NCBI GenBank assembly: GCA_903632075.3
Contig: CAHIKZ030003327.1
Span: 3,644,501-3,708,500 of the forward strand
DNA: 64,000 nt
Source: Acanthosepion pharaonis
Lineage: Eukaryota > Mollusca > Cephalopoda > Sepiida > Sepiidae
Direction: 5' to 3'
This document shows positions 33,397 to 42,731 of this stretch, piece after piece (positions within the stretch are counted from its first letter, which is position 1; the number at the start of each line of letters is the position of its first letter). A program made the translations under genes and the position numbers. A model generated the notes under the pieces. The model was not told the origin of the DNA. It searched no databases and worked only from the letters and a program-made list of their open reading frames with translations.

Positions 33397-33546
33397 CTGC
33401 AGCGCTAAACTAATAATCAATAAAAATGGCGGACGATCCAAAACATTGTATTGTAATAGTTCTTCTTCATTTTCGATTAGCTTCATGTCTTTTATTGAAA
33501 CATTTTCCGAAGACCGCCCATTGATACTCTCGTGTTCGAGTTCCAT
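33397..33546 (-). CDS. SLC23: SLC23-type transporter, coding exon 1
   Basis: The exon holds fifty codons from an ATG at 33546 down to a CAG|GTAAGA donor at 33397. A TAA lies in frame four codons upstream of the ATG, so this is the likely start. The first 30 residues are hydrophilic and acidic, as in the cytosolic N-terminus of the family. The end, LLQYNVLDRPPFLLIISLALQ without its first residue, matches the DxPPWYLCxxLGLQ segment that begins TM1 in SVCTs. The exon ends in phase 0 exactly where the family's Gln-His pair is split. No promoter was recognised upstream; 33547-33800 is plain AT-rich DNA. Confidence 0.85.
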
Positions 33547-34138
33547 AACTTTTTCTTAATGTTAAAACCGGAGTGTCCACTTGACATCGGGTATAATGAA
33601 CAGAGAAATTATTTCAACGTTAGGACAATTGATTACGGTTCATTGTTTGTTTGTTTTTTTTTTTTGGTTTTTTGTTTTTTTTGCGAGATTAAATTAGGTG
33701 GTATCGCTTTTCGTCATGGCACTAAAATTAATTCAGAAATTTCATGATAAATGAAAACAAAAACTCGTACAGAAGAGTGAAGACGAATAGATTGCTTAAT
33801 TTAAATTCGAGGCGTCAAGTAAAGATGATAACGATCATTATCTTTAACCCTGATTCAGGTTTGATAAGAAATTTGACACAGAATGTTTATTATTATTTGT
33901 ATTCAAGCAATACAAGTCACAAGAGCAACTCAATGTAGTGGGATATTTATTAAGAGTAACGTAAGAGCTTCTAGGGGTGTACAAAAAAGGAGTTTATTAT
34001 AAGGCTACATAGAATACATATCGGCTGGCATAAGATTTTTTTCTTTGAATCATTTCACCTTAAGCAAAGAGAAAATGGCGCCAAGAACGCATGAAACAGA
34101 CAGACGCAACTACATAAAGAATTCAAACTCCAATTTCA
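33547..34138. other. Upstream region of the SLC23 gene
   Basis: AT-rich with a T-run at 33647-33680. This is the expected location of the 5' UTR, a first intron or the promoter, but no TATA box or initiator can be defended. Confidence 0.3.
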
Positions 34139-34159
34139 TATATGCATGTATGTGTGTGT

Positions 34160-34192
<33 letters not shown>

Positions 34193-34257
34193 CGTGTGTG
34201 TGTGTGTGTGTGTGTGCGTGTGCGTGTGTGTGCATGCGTGTGTGTGCGTGCGTGTGG
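34139..34257. repeat. (GT)n/(GC) imperfect microsatellite
   Basis: GT repeats with scattered GC and ATGC units; ORFs on both strands are artefacts. Confidence 0.95.
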
Positions 34258-34329
34258 TGGGGGTACATATTAAATGATAAATCCAATGATAAAAGCAAAC
34301 CAATTTTAAAACCGCCGACGAGTATTATT

Positions 34330-35115
34330 ATTAACTAGCAGCATGGCCCGGCTTTGCCCGTGCTTGATTCAAAAATCGTACGACTCATACAGCAATCGCA
34401 ATTACTTGACTTAAAATATTTTTGCCCTTCCTTGACTTTAAAGGAGTGCCCTTTGCCGTGCTGATGTTGCTACATGCCTTACTTCTTGCCTATCTCACAC
34501 TGCGAATTTTTTTCTAAGCTCTATACTAAACATTAAATCTGTTACGAAAAAAGAACTAAACAAAATGAACACAAAACGATCAGCTTTAAAAAAGGACTCG
34601 TAACTGGAAAAAACCGAATGAAAAAAGAATGTTAACAACAAATACATTTTCACACCGAACCCAGTTCTGCGGAATCAGAATCAACGTTGAGTTTAAGCAA
34701 GCGAATGAGCCAATTGGAGTAAAGTGCTATGCAGATTTAAATTGTTCCCACTTTTGACGAATGCAGCTATCGATTTTTTTTTTTTTTGCATGCTAGCATG
34801 CTACTTAACATTCGTGTAAGTCAGCTGTTGGCTCTCACGCTGGCCAATAGAATCTTCCTGCCTATTCGTGGCAGCCAGCTATAGGCTCTCACTCTGGCCA
34901 GTAGAAAATGGCCGTAAACTACATGAAAACTGCCGTAGAAGCATGAAAAAATCGATTATTTCCACTATCGATGGGAGTTGGAAATGCAAAGTCGGTCTTG
35001 GCCTTCCCGTTAACTTGGAGCATGTGCATGTAAATTTTGGTGCAAATCCGTCGAAAATTGCGGCCATGCATTCGTTACACACACACACACATCCTGCCTT
35101 TTATAGATGGAGATG
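34330..35115. repeat. Dispersed repeat (agcatggcccggctttgcccg type)
   Basis: It begins aactagcagcatggcccggc and tttgcccgtgct, and ends ccttttatagatggagatgg. This is the shape of a widespread invertebrate repeat starting TAGCAG(T/C)ATGGCCCGGC. It has no coding capacity and ends just before the first tRNA-like unit. Confidence 0.5.
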
Positions 35116-35124
35116 GGCATCAAA

Positions 35125-35865
35125 AAAATTAAATTGCATCGGCCGGTAAAGTAACCGACGCCGCTTGCATGGCAGGCGAGCATACCTGAACTGAAAAATC
35201 GACACGTTATTTTCATTTTCTTATCTTAATTCAGAATGAATTCATGGGCACCAAGCAATACGATTGCATAGAGCGGGAATCAAGTACTTGCCGACCGACA
35301 ATTATTCCAGTGAAATAACGACAAGGCATTCATTCGCTTTTCTTTTCATCTTACTTAAGTATTCAGGTGAGCATTATACCACTTAGACACGTTTCATTTG
35401 TTTTTATTGACAGGAAAGGATTCGTCCATTGAACCATCGATGCTCGTTTACCAACGTTTTCTAACTTTGAATTCCGGTGAATCAAACAATAAAATTGCAT
35501 CGAACGGAAATCGAACACAGGCCACCGCGGGGAAGACGAGCATACTTCCACAGACAAACCGACGCCATTTAACCGATATTTTTTTTTAATTAATTCATCT
35601 TGAATACAGGTGCATCAAACAGTGAAATCGCATTGAAAAGGAAGGGAAGCACGAGTGACAGCCAAGCATTCTACCACTGAACAATCGATGATCATTCCCC
35701 GAAACTTTAACTTAATTCAAATTCAGGTGCCACCAAAAAAACATCTCCTCGGCCGGGAATCGAAACTGGACCACGCGCGCGGAATGCGAGGCAGCAAAGA
35801 CAGAAACATCGATTCCATGCCAGCACAATTTTCTTCTTTGCGGCACGAAATTTAGAAAGAATTAA
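35125..35865 (-). repeat. Decayed tRNA-Gly-like units, minus orientation (left flank of array)
   Basis: About six degenerate units lie on the minus strand, opposite to the core. The clearest are near 35131-35200 (gcatcggccggtaaagtaa, then catggcaggcgagcatacc), 35495-35570, 35625-35693 and 35745-35815 (cggccgggaatcgaaactgg). Their spacers are the reverse of the core spacer (aattcattttgaa-type, gtgcatcaaacaatga-type). They are far more diverged than core units. Confidence 0.8.
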
Positions 35866-37559
35866 GGTAAAAGAATGTAGGGAAAAGAGCATCAGTGAAA
35901 GAATACACGCTGGAGGCGCAGGTTCGATACCCAGTCGATGGACATTTAATGTTTGACGCAAGGTAATTAAAACTTAACGATCCCGAAAAATTGGCCTCGG
36001 TAGTTCAGTGGAAGAATACATGCGGGCAACCCGGGTTCGATTGACAGTCGATGAATTTTATAGTTTGATGCACCTGAATTCAAAGTGAATTAATTTAAGA
36101 AATATTTCTACATTAGTAACGATAATTCAGTGGAAGAATATTCGCATGCCAAAATGGCAAGACGAGCTCGATACCCGTCAGATTGATTTTTGGTGTTTGA
36201 TTCATCGGAATTCCAACTGCGTTAAGTAAAAAAAATATAGAACAAAGGTCCTCGGTGGTTCAGTAGAGGAATAATCGCCTGCCAGGCGATCGGCCCGAGT
36301 TCGATTCCCGGGCGATGCATTGTTATTGTTTAATTCATCGGATTTTCAACGGAATTAAGTAAAAAAAATATGAAGAACCGTGCGTATCGGTGGTTCAGTG
36401 GAAGAATGCTCGCCTGCCACGCGAGCGACCCTGGTTCGATTTCCGATCGTCGCAATTTTATTGTTTCATTCATCGGATTTCCAACTGAATTAAGTAAAAA
36501 ATATAAAGAACTGTGCGCAGCGTTGGTTCAGTGGAAGAATGCTCGCCTGCTACGCGGGCGGTCCGGGTTCGATTCCCGGTCGACGCGATTTTATTGTTTG
36601 ATTCATCGGATTTCCAACTGAATTAAGTAAAAAATATAAAGACCCCTACGCATCGGTGGTTCAGTGGAAGAATTCTCGGCGGCCACGCGGTCTGCCCGTG
36701 TCCGATTCCCGGTCGATGCATTTTTATTGTTTGATTCATCGGATTTCCAACTGAATTAAGTAAAAAAATATAAAGAACCGCGCGCATCGGTGGTTCTGTG
36801 GCAGAATGCTCGCCTGCCACGCGGGCAGCCCGGGTTTGATTCCCTGTCGATGCAATTTTATTGTTTGATTCATCGGATTTCCAACGGAATTAAGTAAAAA
36901 ATATAAAGTACCACCAGCATCTTTGCTTCAGTGGAAGAATGCTCGCCTGCCATGCCGGCGGACCGGTTTCGATTCACGGCTGATGCATTTTTATTGTTTG
37001 ATTCATCGGAATTCCAACTGAATTAAGTTAAAAATATTGAGTGCCGTGCGCATCGGTGGTTCAGTGGATGAATGCTTGCCTGCCACAGTGGCGGACTGGG
37101 TTCGATTCCCGGTCGGTGCATTTTTATTGTTTGATTCATCAGATTTTCAACTGAATTAAGTAAAAAACGTAAAGACAAGTGCGCATTGGTGGTTCAGTGG
37201 AAAAATGCTCGCCTGCTACGCGAGCGACCCGTGTTCGATTCATGGCCGATGGAATTTTATTGTTTGATTCATCGGATTTCCAACTGAAGTAAAAAATATG
37301 ATGAGCCGTGCGCATTGGTAGTTCAGTGGAAGAATGCTCCCCTTCCACGCAGGCGGCCCTGGTTCGATTCCCGGTCGATGCATTTTTATTGTTCGATTCA
37401 TCGGATTTCCAACTAAATTAAGTAAAAAATATAATGACCCGTGCGCATCGGTGGTTCAGTGGAAGAATACTCGCGTGCCAGAGGGACGACCGTGTTCGAT
37501 TCCCGGCCGAGGCAATTTTATTGTTTGATTCATCAGATTTCCAACTGAATTAAGTAAAA

Positions 37560-38460
37560 AGACGTAAAGAACAGTGCGCATCGGTGGTTCAGTGGAAGAA
37601 TGCTCGTCTGCCACGCAGGCGCCCCGGGTTCGATTCCCGGTCGATGCATTTTTCTTGTTCGATTCATCGGATTTCCAACTAAATTAAGTAAAAAATATGA
37701 TGACCCGTGCGCATCAGTGGTTCAGTGGAAGAATACTCGCGTGCCAGAGGGACGACCGTGTTCGATTCCCGGCCGATGCAATTTTATTGTTTGATTCATC
37801 GGATTTCCAACTGAATTAAGTAAAAAATAAGTTGTCCCGTGTGCATCGGTGGTTCAGTGGAAGAATGTTGTCATGCCACGCGGGCTGCCCGGGTTCGATT
37901 CCCGGCCGATGCAGTCTTATTGTTTGATTCATCGGAATACCAACTGAATTAAGTAAACGATATGGTGACCTGTTCGCGTCGGTGGTTCAGTGGAATAATG
38001 CACGCGTGCCAGTAGGAAGACCGTGTTCGATTCCCGGCCGATGCAATTTTATTGTTTGATTCATCAGATTTCCAACTGAATTAAGTAAAAAAACAAAATG
38101 AACAGTGCGCATCGGTGGTTCAGTGGAAGACTGCTCGTCTGCCACGCGGGCGCCCCGGGTTCGATTCCCGGTCGATGCATTTTTATTGTTTGATTCATAG
38201 GAATTACAACTGAATTAAGTAAAAAATATGATGAGCCGTGCGCATCGGTGGTTCAGTGGAAGAATGCTCGCTTGCCAGACGGGCGGACGTGTTCAATTCC
38301 CGGCCGATGCAATTTTATTGTTTGATTCATCGGATTGCCAACTGAATTAAGTAAAAACATAAAGAACAGTTCGCATCGGGTTTTCAGTGGAAGAATGCTC
38401 GCCTGCCAGACGGGCGACCGTGTTCGATTCCCGGCCGATGCATTTTTATTGTTTGATTCA
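37560..38460 (+). repeat. Seven-unit block duplicated at 39150-40040
   Basis: Units from 37578 to 38373 share unit-specific changes, in order, with units 39167 to 39959. Examples are ctcgtctgccacgcaggcgc, the spacer variant tttttcttgttcgattcat, catgccacgcgggctgccc, the cgcgtcgg start and the cgggttttcagtgg start. The offset is about 1589 bp (12 units). Confidence 0.85.
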
Positions 38461-38970
38461 TCGGAATTCCAACTGAATTAAGTATGAAATATGATGACCC
38501 GTGCGCATCGGTGGTTCAGTGGAAGACTGCTCGCTTGCCAGACGGGCGGATGTGTTCAATTCCCGGCCGATGCAATTTTATTGTTTGATTCATCGGATTT
38601 CCAACTGAATTAAGTAAAAAACGTGAAGAGCAGTGCGCATCGGTGGTTCAGTGGATAATGCTCGCCTGCCACGCGGGCGGCCCGGGTTCGATTCCCGGTC
38701 GATACATTTTTATTGTTTGATTCATCGGAATTCCAACTGAATTAAGTAAAAAATATGATGACCTGTCCGCATCGGTGGTTCAGTGGAAGAATGCTCGCGT
38801 GCTAGAGGGGCGGCGGTGTTCGATTCCCGGTCGAAGGAATTTTATTGTTGGATTCATCGGATTTCCAACTGAATTAAGTAAAAAACGTAAAGAACAGTGC
38901 GTATCGGTGGTTCAGTGTATAATGCTCGCCTGCCGCGCGGGCGGCCCCCGTTCGATTCCCAGTCGATGCA
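38100..38970 (+). repeat. Seven-unit block duplicated at 40590-41470
   Basis: Units 38109 to 38901 match units 40607 to 41400 in the same order. Shared marks are gtggaagactgctcgtctgc, ttaagtatgaaatatgatg, gtggataatgctcgcc, gctagaggggcggcggtg and cagtgtataatgctc. The offset is about 2.5 kb. With the other block this shows repeated segmental duplication. Confidence 0.82.
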
Positions 38971-39032
38971 TTTTTATTGTTTGATTCATCGGATTTCCAA
39001 CTGAATTAAGTAAAAAATATGATGACCTGCGC

Positions 39033-39103
39033 GCATCGGTGTTTCAGTGAAAGAATGCTCGCCTGCCACGCGGGCGGCCCGGGTTCGATTCCCGGCCGAT
39101 GCA
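39033..39103 (+). tRNA. tRNA-Gly(GCC)-like unit, probably a pseudogene
   Basis: Acceptor, anticodon and T stems are intact with anticodon GCC. The D arm reads gtttcagtgaaagaat: the second G of the D-loop GG pair is lost and box A is altered (tgtttcagtga). Likely inactive or weak. Confidence 0.5.
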
Positions 39104-40472
39104 ATTTTATTGTTTGATTCATCAGATTTCCAACTGAATTAAGTAAAAAGACGTAAAGAACAGTGCGCATCGGTGGTTCAGTGGAAGAATGCTCGTCTGC
39201 CACGCAGGCGCCCCGGGTTCGATTCCCGGTCGATGCATTTTTCTTGTTCGATTCATCGGATTTCCAACTAAATTAAGTAAAAAATATGATGACCCGTGCG
39301 CATCAGTGGTTCAGTGGAAGAATACTCGCGTGCAAGACGGGCGGCAGTGTTGGATTCCCGGCCGATGCAATTTTATTGTTTGATTCATCGGATTTCCAAC
39401 TGAATTAAGTAAAAAATAAGTTTTCCCGTGTGCATCGGTGGTTCAGTGGAAGTATGTTCTCATGCCACGCGGGCTGCCCGGGTTCGATTCCCGGCCGATG
39501 CAGTCTTTTTGTTTGATTCATCGGAATACCAACTGAATTAAGTAAAAGATATGGTGACCTGTTCGCGTCGGTGGTTCAGTGGAATAATGCACGCGTGCCA
39601 GTAGGAAGACCGTGTTCGATTCCCGGCCGATGCAATTTTATTGTTTGATTCATCAGATTTCCAACTGAATTAAGTAAAAAAACAAAATGAACAGTGCGCA
39701 TCGGTGGTTCAGTGGAAGACTGCTCGTCTGCCACGCGGGCGCCCAGGTTCGATTCGGTCGATGCATTTTTATTGTTTGATTCATAGGAATTACAACTGAA
39801 TTAAGTAAAAAACATGATGAGCCGTGCGCATCGGTGGTTCAGTGGAAGAATGCTCGCTTACCAGACGGGCGGACGTGTTCAATTCCCGGCCGATGCAATT
39901 TTATTGTTTGATTCATCGGATTGCCAACTGAATTAAGTAAAAACATAAAGAACAGTTCGCATCGGGTTTTCAGTGGAAGAATGCTCGCCTGCCAGACGGG
40001 CGACCGTGTTCGATTCCCGGCCGATGCATTTTTATTGTTTGATTCATCGGATTTCCAACTAAATTAAGTAAAAAATATGATGACCCGCGCGCATCGGTGG
40101 TTCAGTGGAAGAATACTCGCGTGCTAGAGGGACGAGCGTGTTCGATTCCCGGGCCGATGCAATTTTATTGTTTGATTCATCGGATTTCCAACTGAATTAA
40201 GTAAAAAATAAGTTGACACGTGCGATTCGGTGGATCAGTGGAAGAATGTTCTCCTGCCACGCGGTCTGCCTGGGTTCGATTCCCGGCCGATGCAGTTTGA
40301 TTCATCGGAATACCAACTGAATTAAGTAAAAGATATGATGACCCGTGCGCGTCGGTGGTTCAGTGGAATAATGCACGCGTGCCAGTAGGAAGACCGTGTT
40401 CGATTCCCGGCCGATGCAGTTTGATTCATCGATTTTCCAACTGAATTAAGTAAAAAATATGATGACCTGTGC

Positions 40473-40543
40473 GCATCGGTGGTTCAGTGGAAGAATGCTC
40501 GCCTGCCACGCGGGCGGCCCGGGTTCGATTCCCGGCCGATGCA
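40473..40543 (+). tRNA. tRNA-Gly (GCC), best-preserved unit of the array
   Basis: This 71-nt module has a perfect 7-bp acceptor stem (gcatcgg/ccgatgc) and discriminator A. The D stem is gttc/gaat and the D loop agtggaa. The anticodon stem ctcgc/gcggg holds loop ctgccac (anticodon GCC). The T stem ccggg/cccgg holds loop ttcgatt. The only clear departure from the animal tRNA-Gly(GCC) consensus core is A for T in the D loop after GG, shared by nearly all units. Box A and box B are intact, and TTTT starts two bases past the 3' end. No intron. Charging or use in translation cannot be judged from sequence. Confidence 0.8.
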
Positions 40544-41663
40544 ATTTTATTGTTTGATTCATCAGATTTCCAACTGAATTAAGTAAAAAAACGAAATGAA
40601 CAGTGCTCTTCGGTGGTTCAGTGGAAGACTGCTCGTCTGCCACGTGGGCGACCCGGGTTCGATTCCCGGTCGATGCATTTTTATTGTTTGGTTCATAGGA
40701 ATTCCAACTGAATTAAGTAAAAAATATGATGAGCCGTGCGCATCGGTGGTTCAGTGGAAGAATGCTCGCTTACCAGACGGGCGGACGTGTTCAATTCCCG
40801 GCCGATGCAATTTTATTGTTTGATTCATCGGATTGCCAACTGAATTAAGTAAAAAACGTAAATAACAGTGCGCATCGGGTTTTCAGTGGAAGAATGCTCG
40901 CCTGCCAGACGGGCGACCGTGTTCGATTCCCGGCCGATGCATTTTTATTGTTTGATTCATCGGAATTCCAACTGAATTAAGTATGAAATATGATGACCCG
41001 TGCGCATCGGTGGTTCAGTGGAAGACTGCTAGCTTGCCAGACGGGCGGATGTGTTCAATTCCCGGCCGATGCAATTTTATTGTTTGATTCATCGGATTTC
41101 CAACTGAATTAAGTAAAAAACGTGAAGAACAGTGCGCATCGGTGGTTCTGTGGATAATGCTCGCCTGCCACGCGGGCGGCCCGGGTTCGATTCCCGGTCG
41201 ATTCATTTTTATTGTTTGATTCATCGGAATTCCAACTGAATTAAGTAAAAAATATGATGACCTGTCCGCATCGGTGGTTCAGTGGAAGAATGCTCGCGTG
41301 CTAGAGGGGCGGCGGTGTTCGATTCCCGGACGATGGAATTTTATTGTTGGAATCATCGGATTTCCAACTGAATTAAGTAAAAAACGTGAAGAACAGTGCG
41401 CCTCGGTGGTTCAGTGTATAATGCTCCCCTGCCGCGCGGGCGGCCCGCGTTCGATTCCCAGTCGATGCATTTTTATTGTGTGATTCATCGGAATTCCAAC
41501 TGAATTAAGTAAAAAATTTGATGACCTGAGCGCATCGGTGGTTCAGTGGAAGAATGCTTGCGTGCCAGACGGGCGGCCGTGTTCAATTCCAGGCCGATGC
41601 AATTTTATTGTTGCATTGATCGGATTTCCAACTGAATTAAGTCAAAAATGAAAAGAACATTGC

Positions 41664-41734
41664 GCATCGGTGGTTCGGTGGAAGTATGCTCGCCTGCCAC
41701 GCAGGCGGCCCGGGTTCGATTCCCGGCCGATGCC
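41664..41734 (+). tRNA. tRNA-Gly(GCC)-like unit, near intact
   Basis: Perfect acceptor and T stems and anticodon GCC. The D arm is gttcggtggaagtat, so one D-stem pair is disturbed (gaat to gtat) and the A at the start of the D loop is G. The anticodon stem is ctcgc/gcagg. The downstream T-run is missing here (gatgccgtttgattc), so termination would be displaced. Confidence 0.5.
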
Positions 41735-42660
41735 GTTTGATTCATAGGAATTCCAACTGAATTAAGTAAAAAATATGGTGAGCCGTGCGCATCGGTGGTT
41801 CAGTGGAAGAATGCTTGCGTGCCAGACGGGCGACCGTGTTCGATTCCCGGCCGATGCAGTTTAATTATTTTTATTCATCGGATTTCCAACTGAATTAAGT
41901 AAAAAAAATGTTGACGCGAGCGTATCGGTGGTTCAGTGGAAGAATGCTCGCGTGCCACGCGGACGGCCCGGGTTCTATTCCCGGCCGATGCAATTTTATT
42001 GTTTGATTCATCGGATTTCCAACTGAATTAAGTAAAAAACGTAAAGAACCGTGCGTATCGGTGGTTCAGTGGAAGAATGCTCGCCTGACACGCGGACGGC
42101 CCGGGTTCGATTTTTATTGTTTGATTCATCGGAATTCCAAATGAATTAAGTAAAAAATATGATGACCTGTCCGCATCGGTGGTTCAGTGGAAGAATGCTC
42201 GCGTGCCAGAGGGGCGGCGGTGTTCGATTCCCGGCCGAGGGAATTTTATTGTTGGATTCATCGGATTTCCAACTGAATTAAGTAAAAAACGTAAAGAACT
42301 GTGCGCATTGGTGGTTCAGTGGAAGAATGCTTGCCTACCACGAGTGCGGCCCGGCTTCGATTCCCGGCCGATGCAATTTTATTGTTTGATTCATCGGATT
42401 TCCAACTGAATTAAGTAAAAAATATGATGACCCGCGCGCATCGGTGGTTGAGTGGAAGAATGTTCGGTTCCCGGTCGATGCAATTTTATTGTTTGATTCA
42501 TCGGATTTCCAACTGAATTAAGTAAAAACATAAAGAACAGTGCGCATCGGTGGTTCAGTGGATAAGTGCAGGCGGGGGTTCGATTCCCGGTCGATGCGTT
42601 TTTATTGTTTGATTCATCGGAATTCCAACTGAATTAGGTAAAAAACTTAAAGTACAGTGC

Positions 42661-42731
42661 GCATCGGTGGTTCAGTGGAGGAATGCTCGCCTGCCACGCG
42701 GCTGGCCCGGGTTCGATTCCCGGTCGATGCA
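42661..42731 (+). tRNA. tRNA-Gly(GCC)-like unit, near intact
   Basis: Box A, box B, acceptor stem (with one G-T pair) and anticodon GCC are kept. The variable region reads gcggctggc in place of gcgggcggc, which disturbs the anticodon stem. TTTTT follows directly. Confidence 0.45.

Larger units (their letters stand above)
4224..33546 (-). other. SLC23: SLC23-type transporter gene, span inside the window (5' part and middle)
   Basis: This is a multi-exon membrane transporter gene of the nucleobase-ascorbate transporter family (SLC23/NAT). Members move ascorbate or nucleobases across the plasma membrane through about 14 membrane segments. Seven exons were joined on the minus strand by conserved motifs and intron phase. 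In order the joins are phase 0, phase 2, phase 1 into a missing exon, phase 0 out of it, phase 2, phase 0 and phase 1. The sites used are GT-AG. The assembled residues follow the vertebrate SVCT order from TM1 through the ESVGDY motif to the NAT signature region. The C-terminal exons (roughly the last 200 residues) are not seen and should lie left of position 1. Two family motifs are altered (see findings), so substrate cannot be predicted. Intact frames and splice sites argue for a living gene. Confidence 0.88.

Noticed and set aside
34045..34338. Cys/Val-rich and His/Thr-rich ORFs on both strands
   Set aside because: They translate a GT/CA microsatellite and are not genes.
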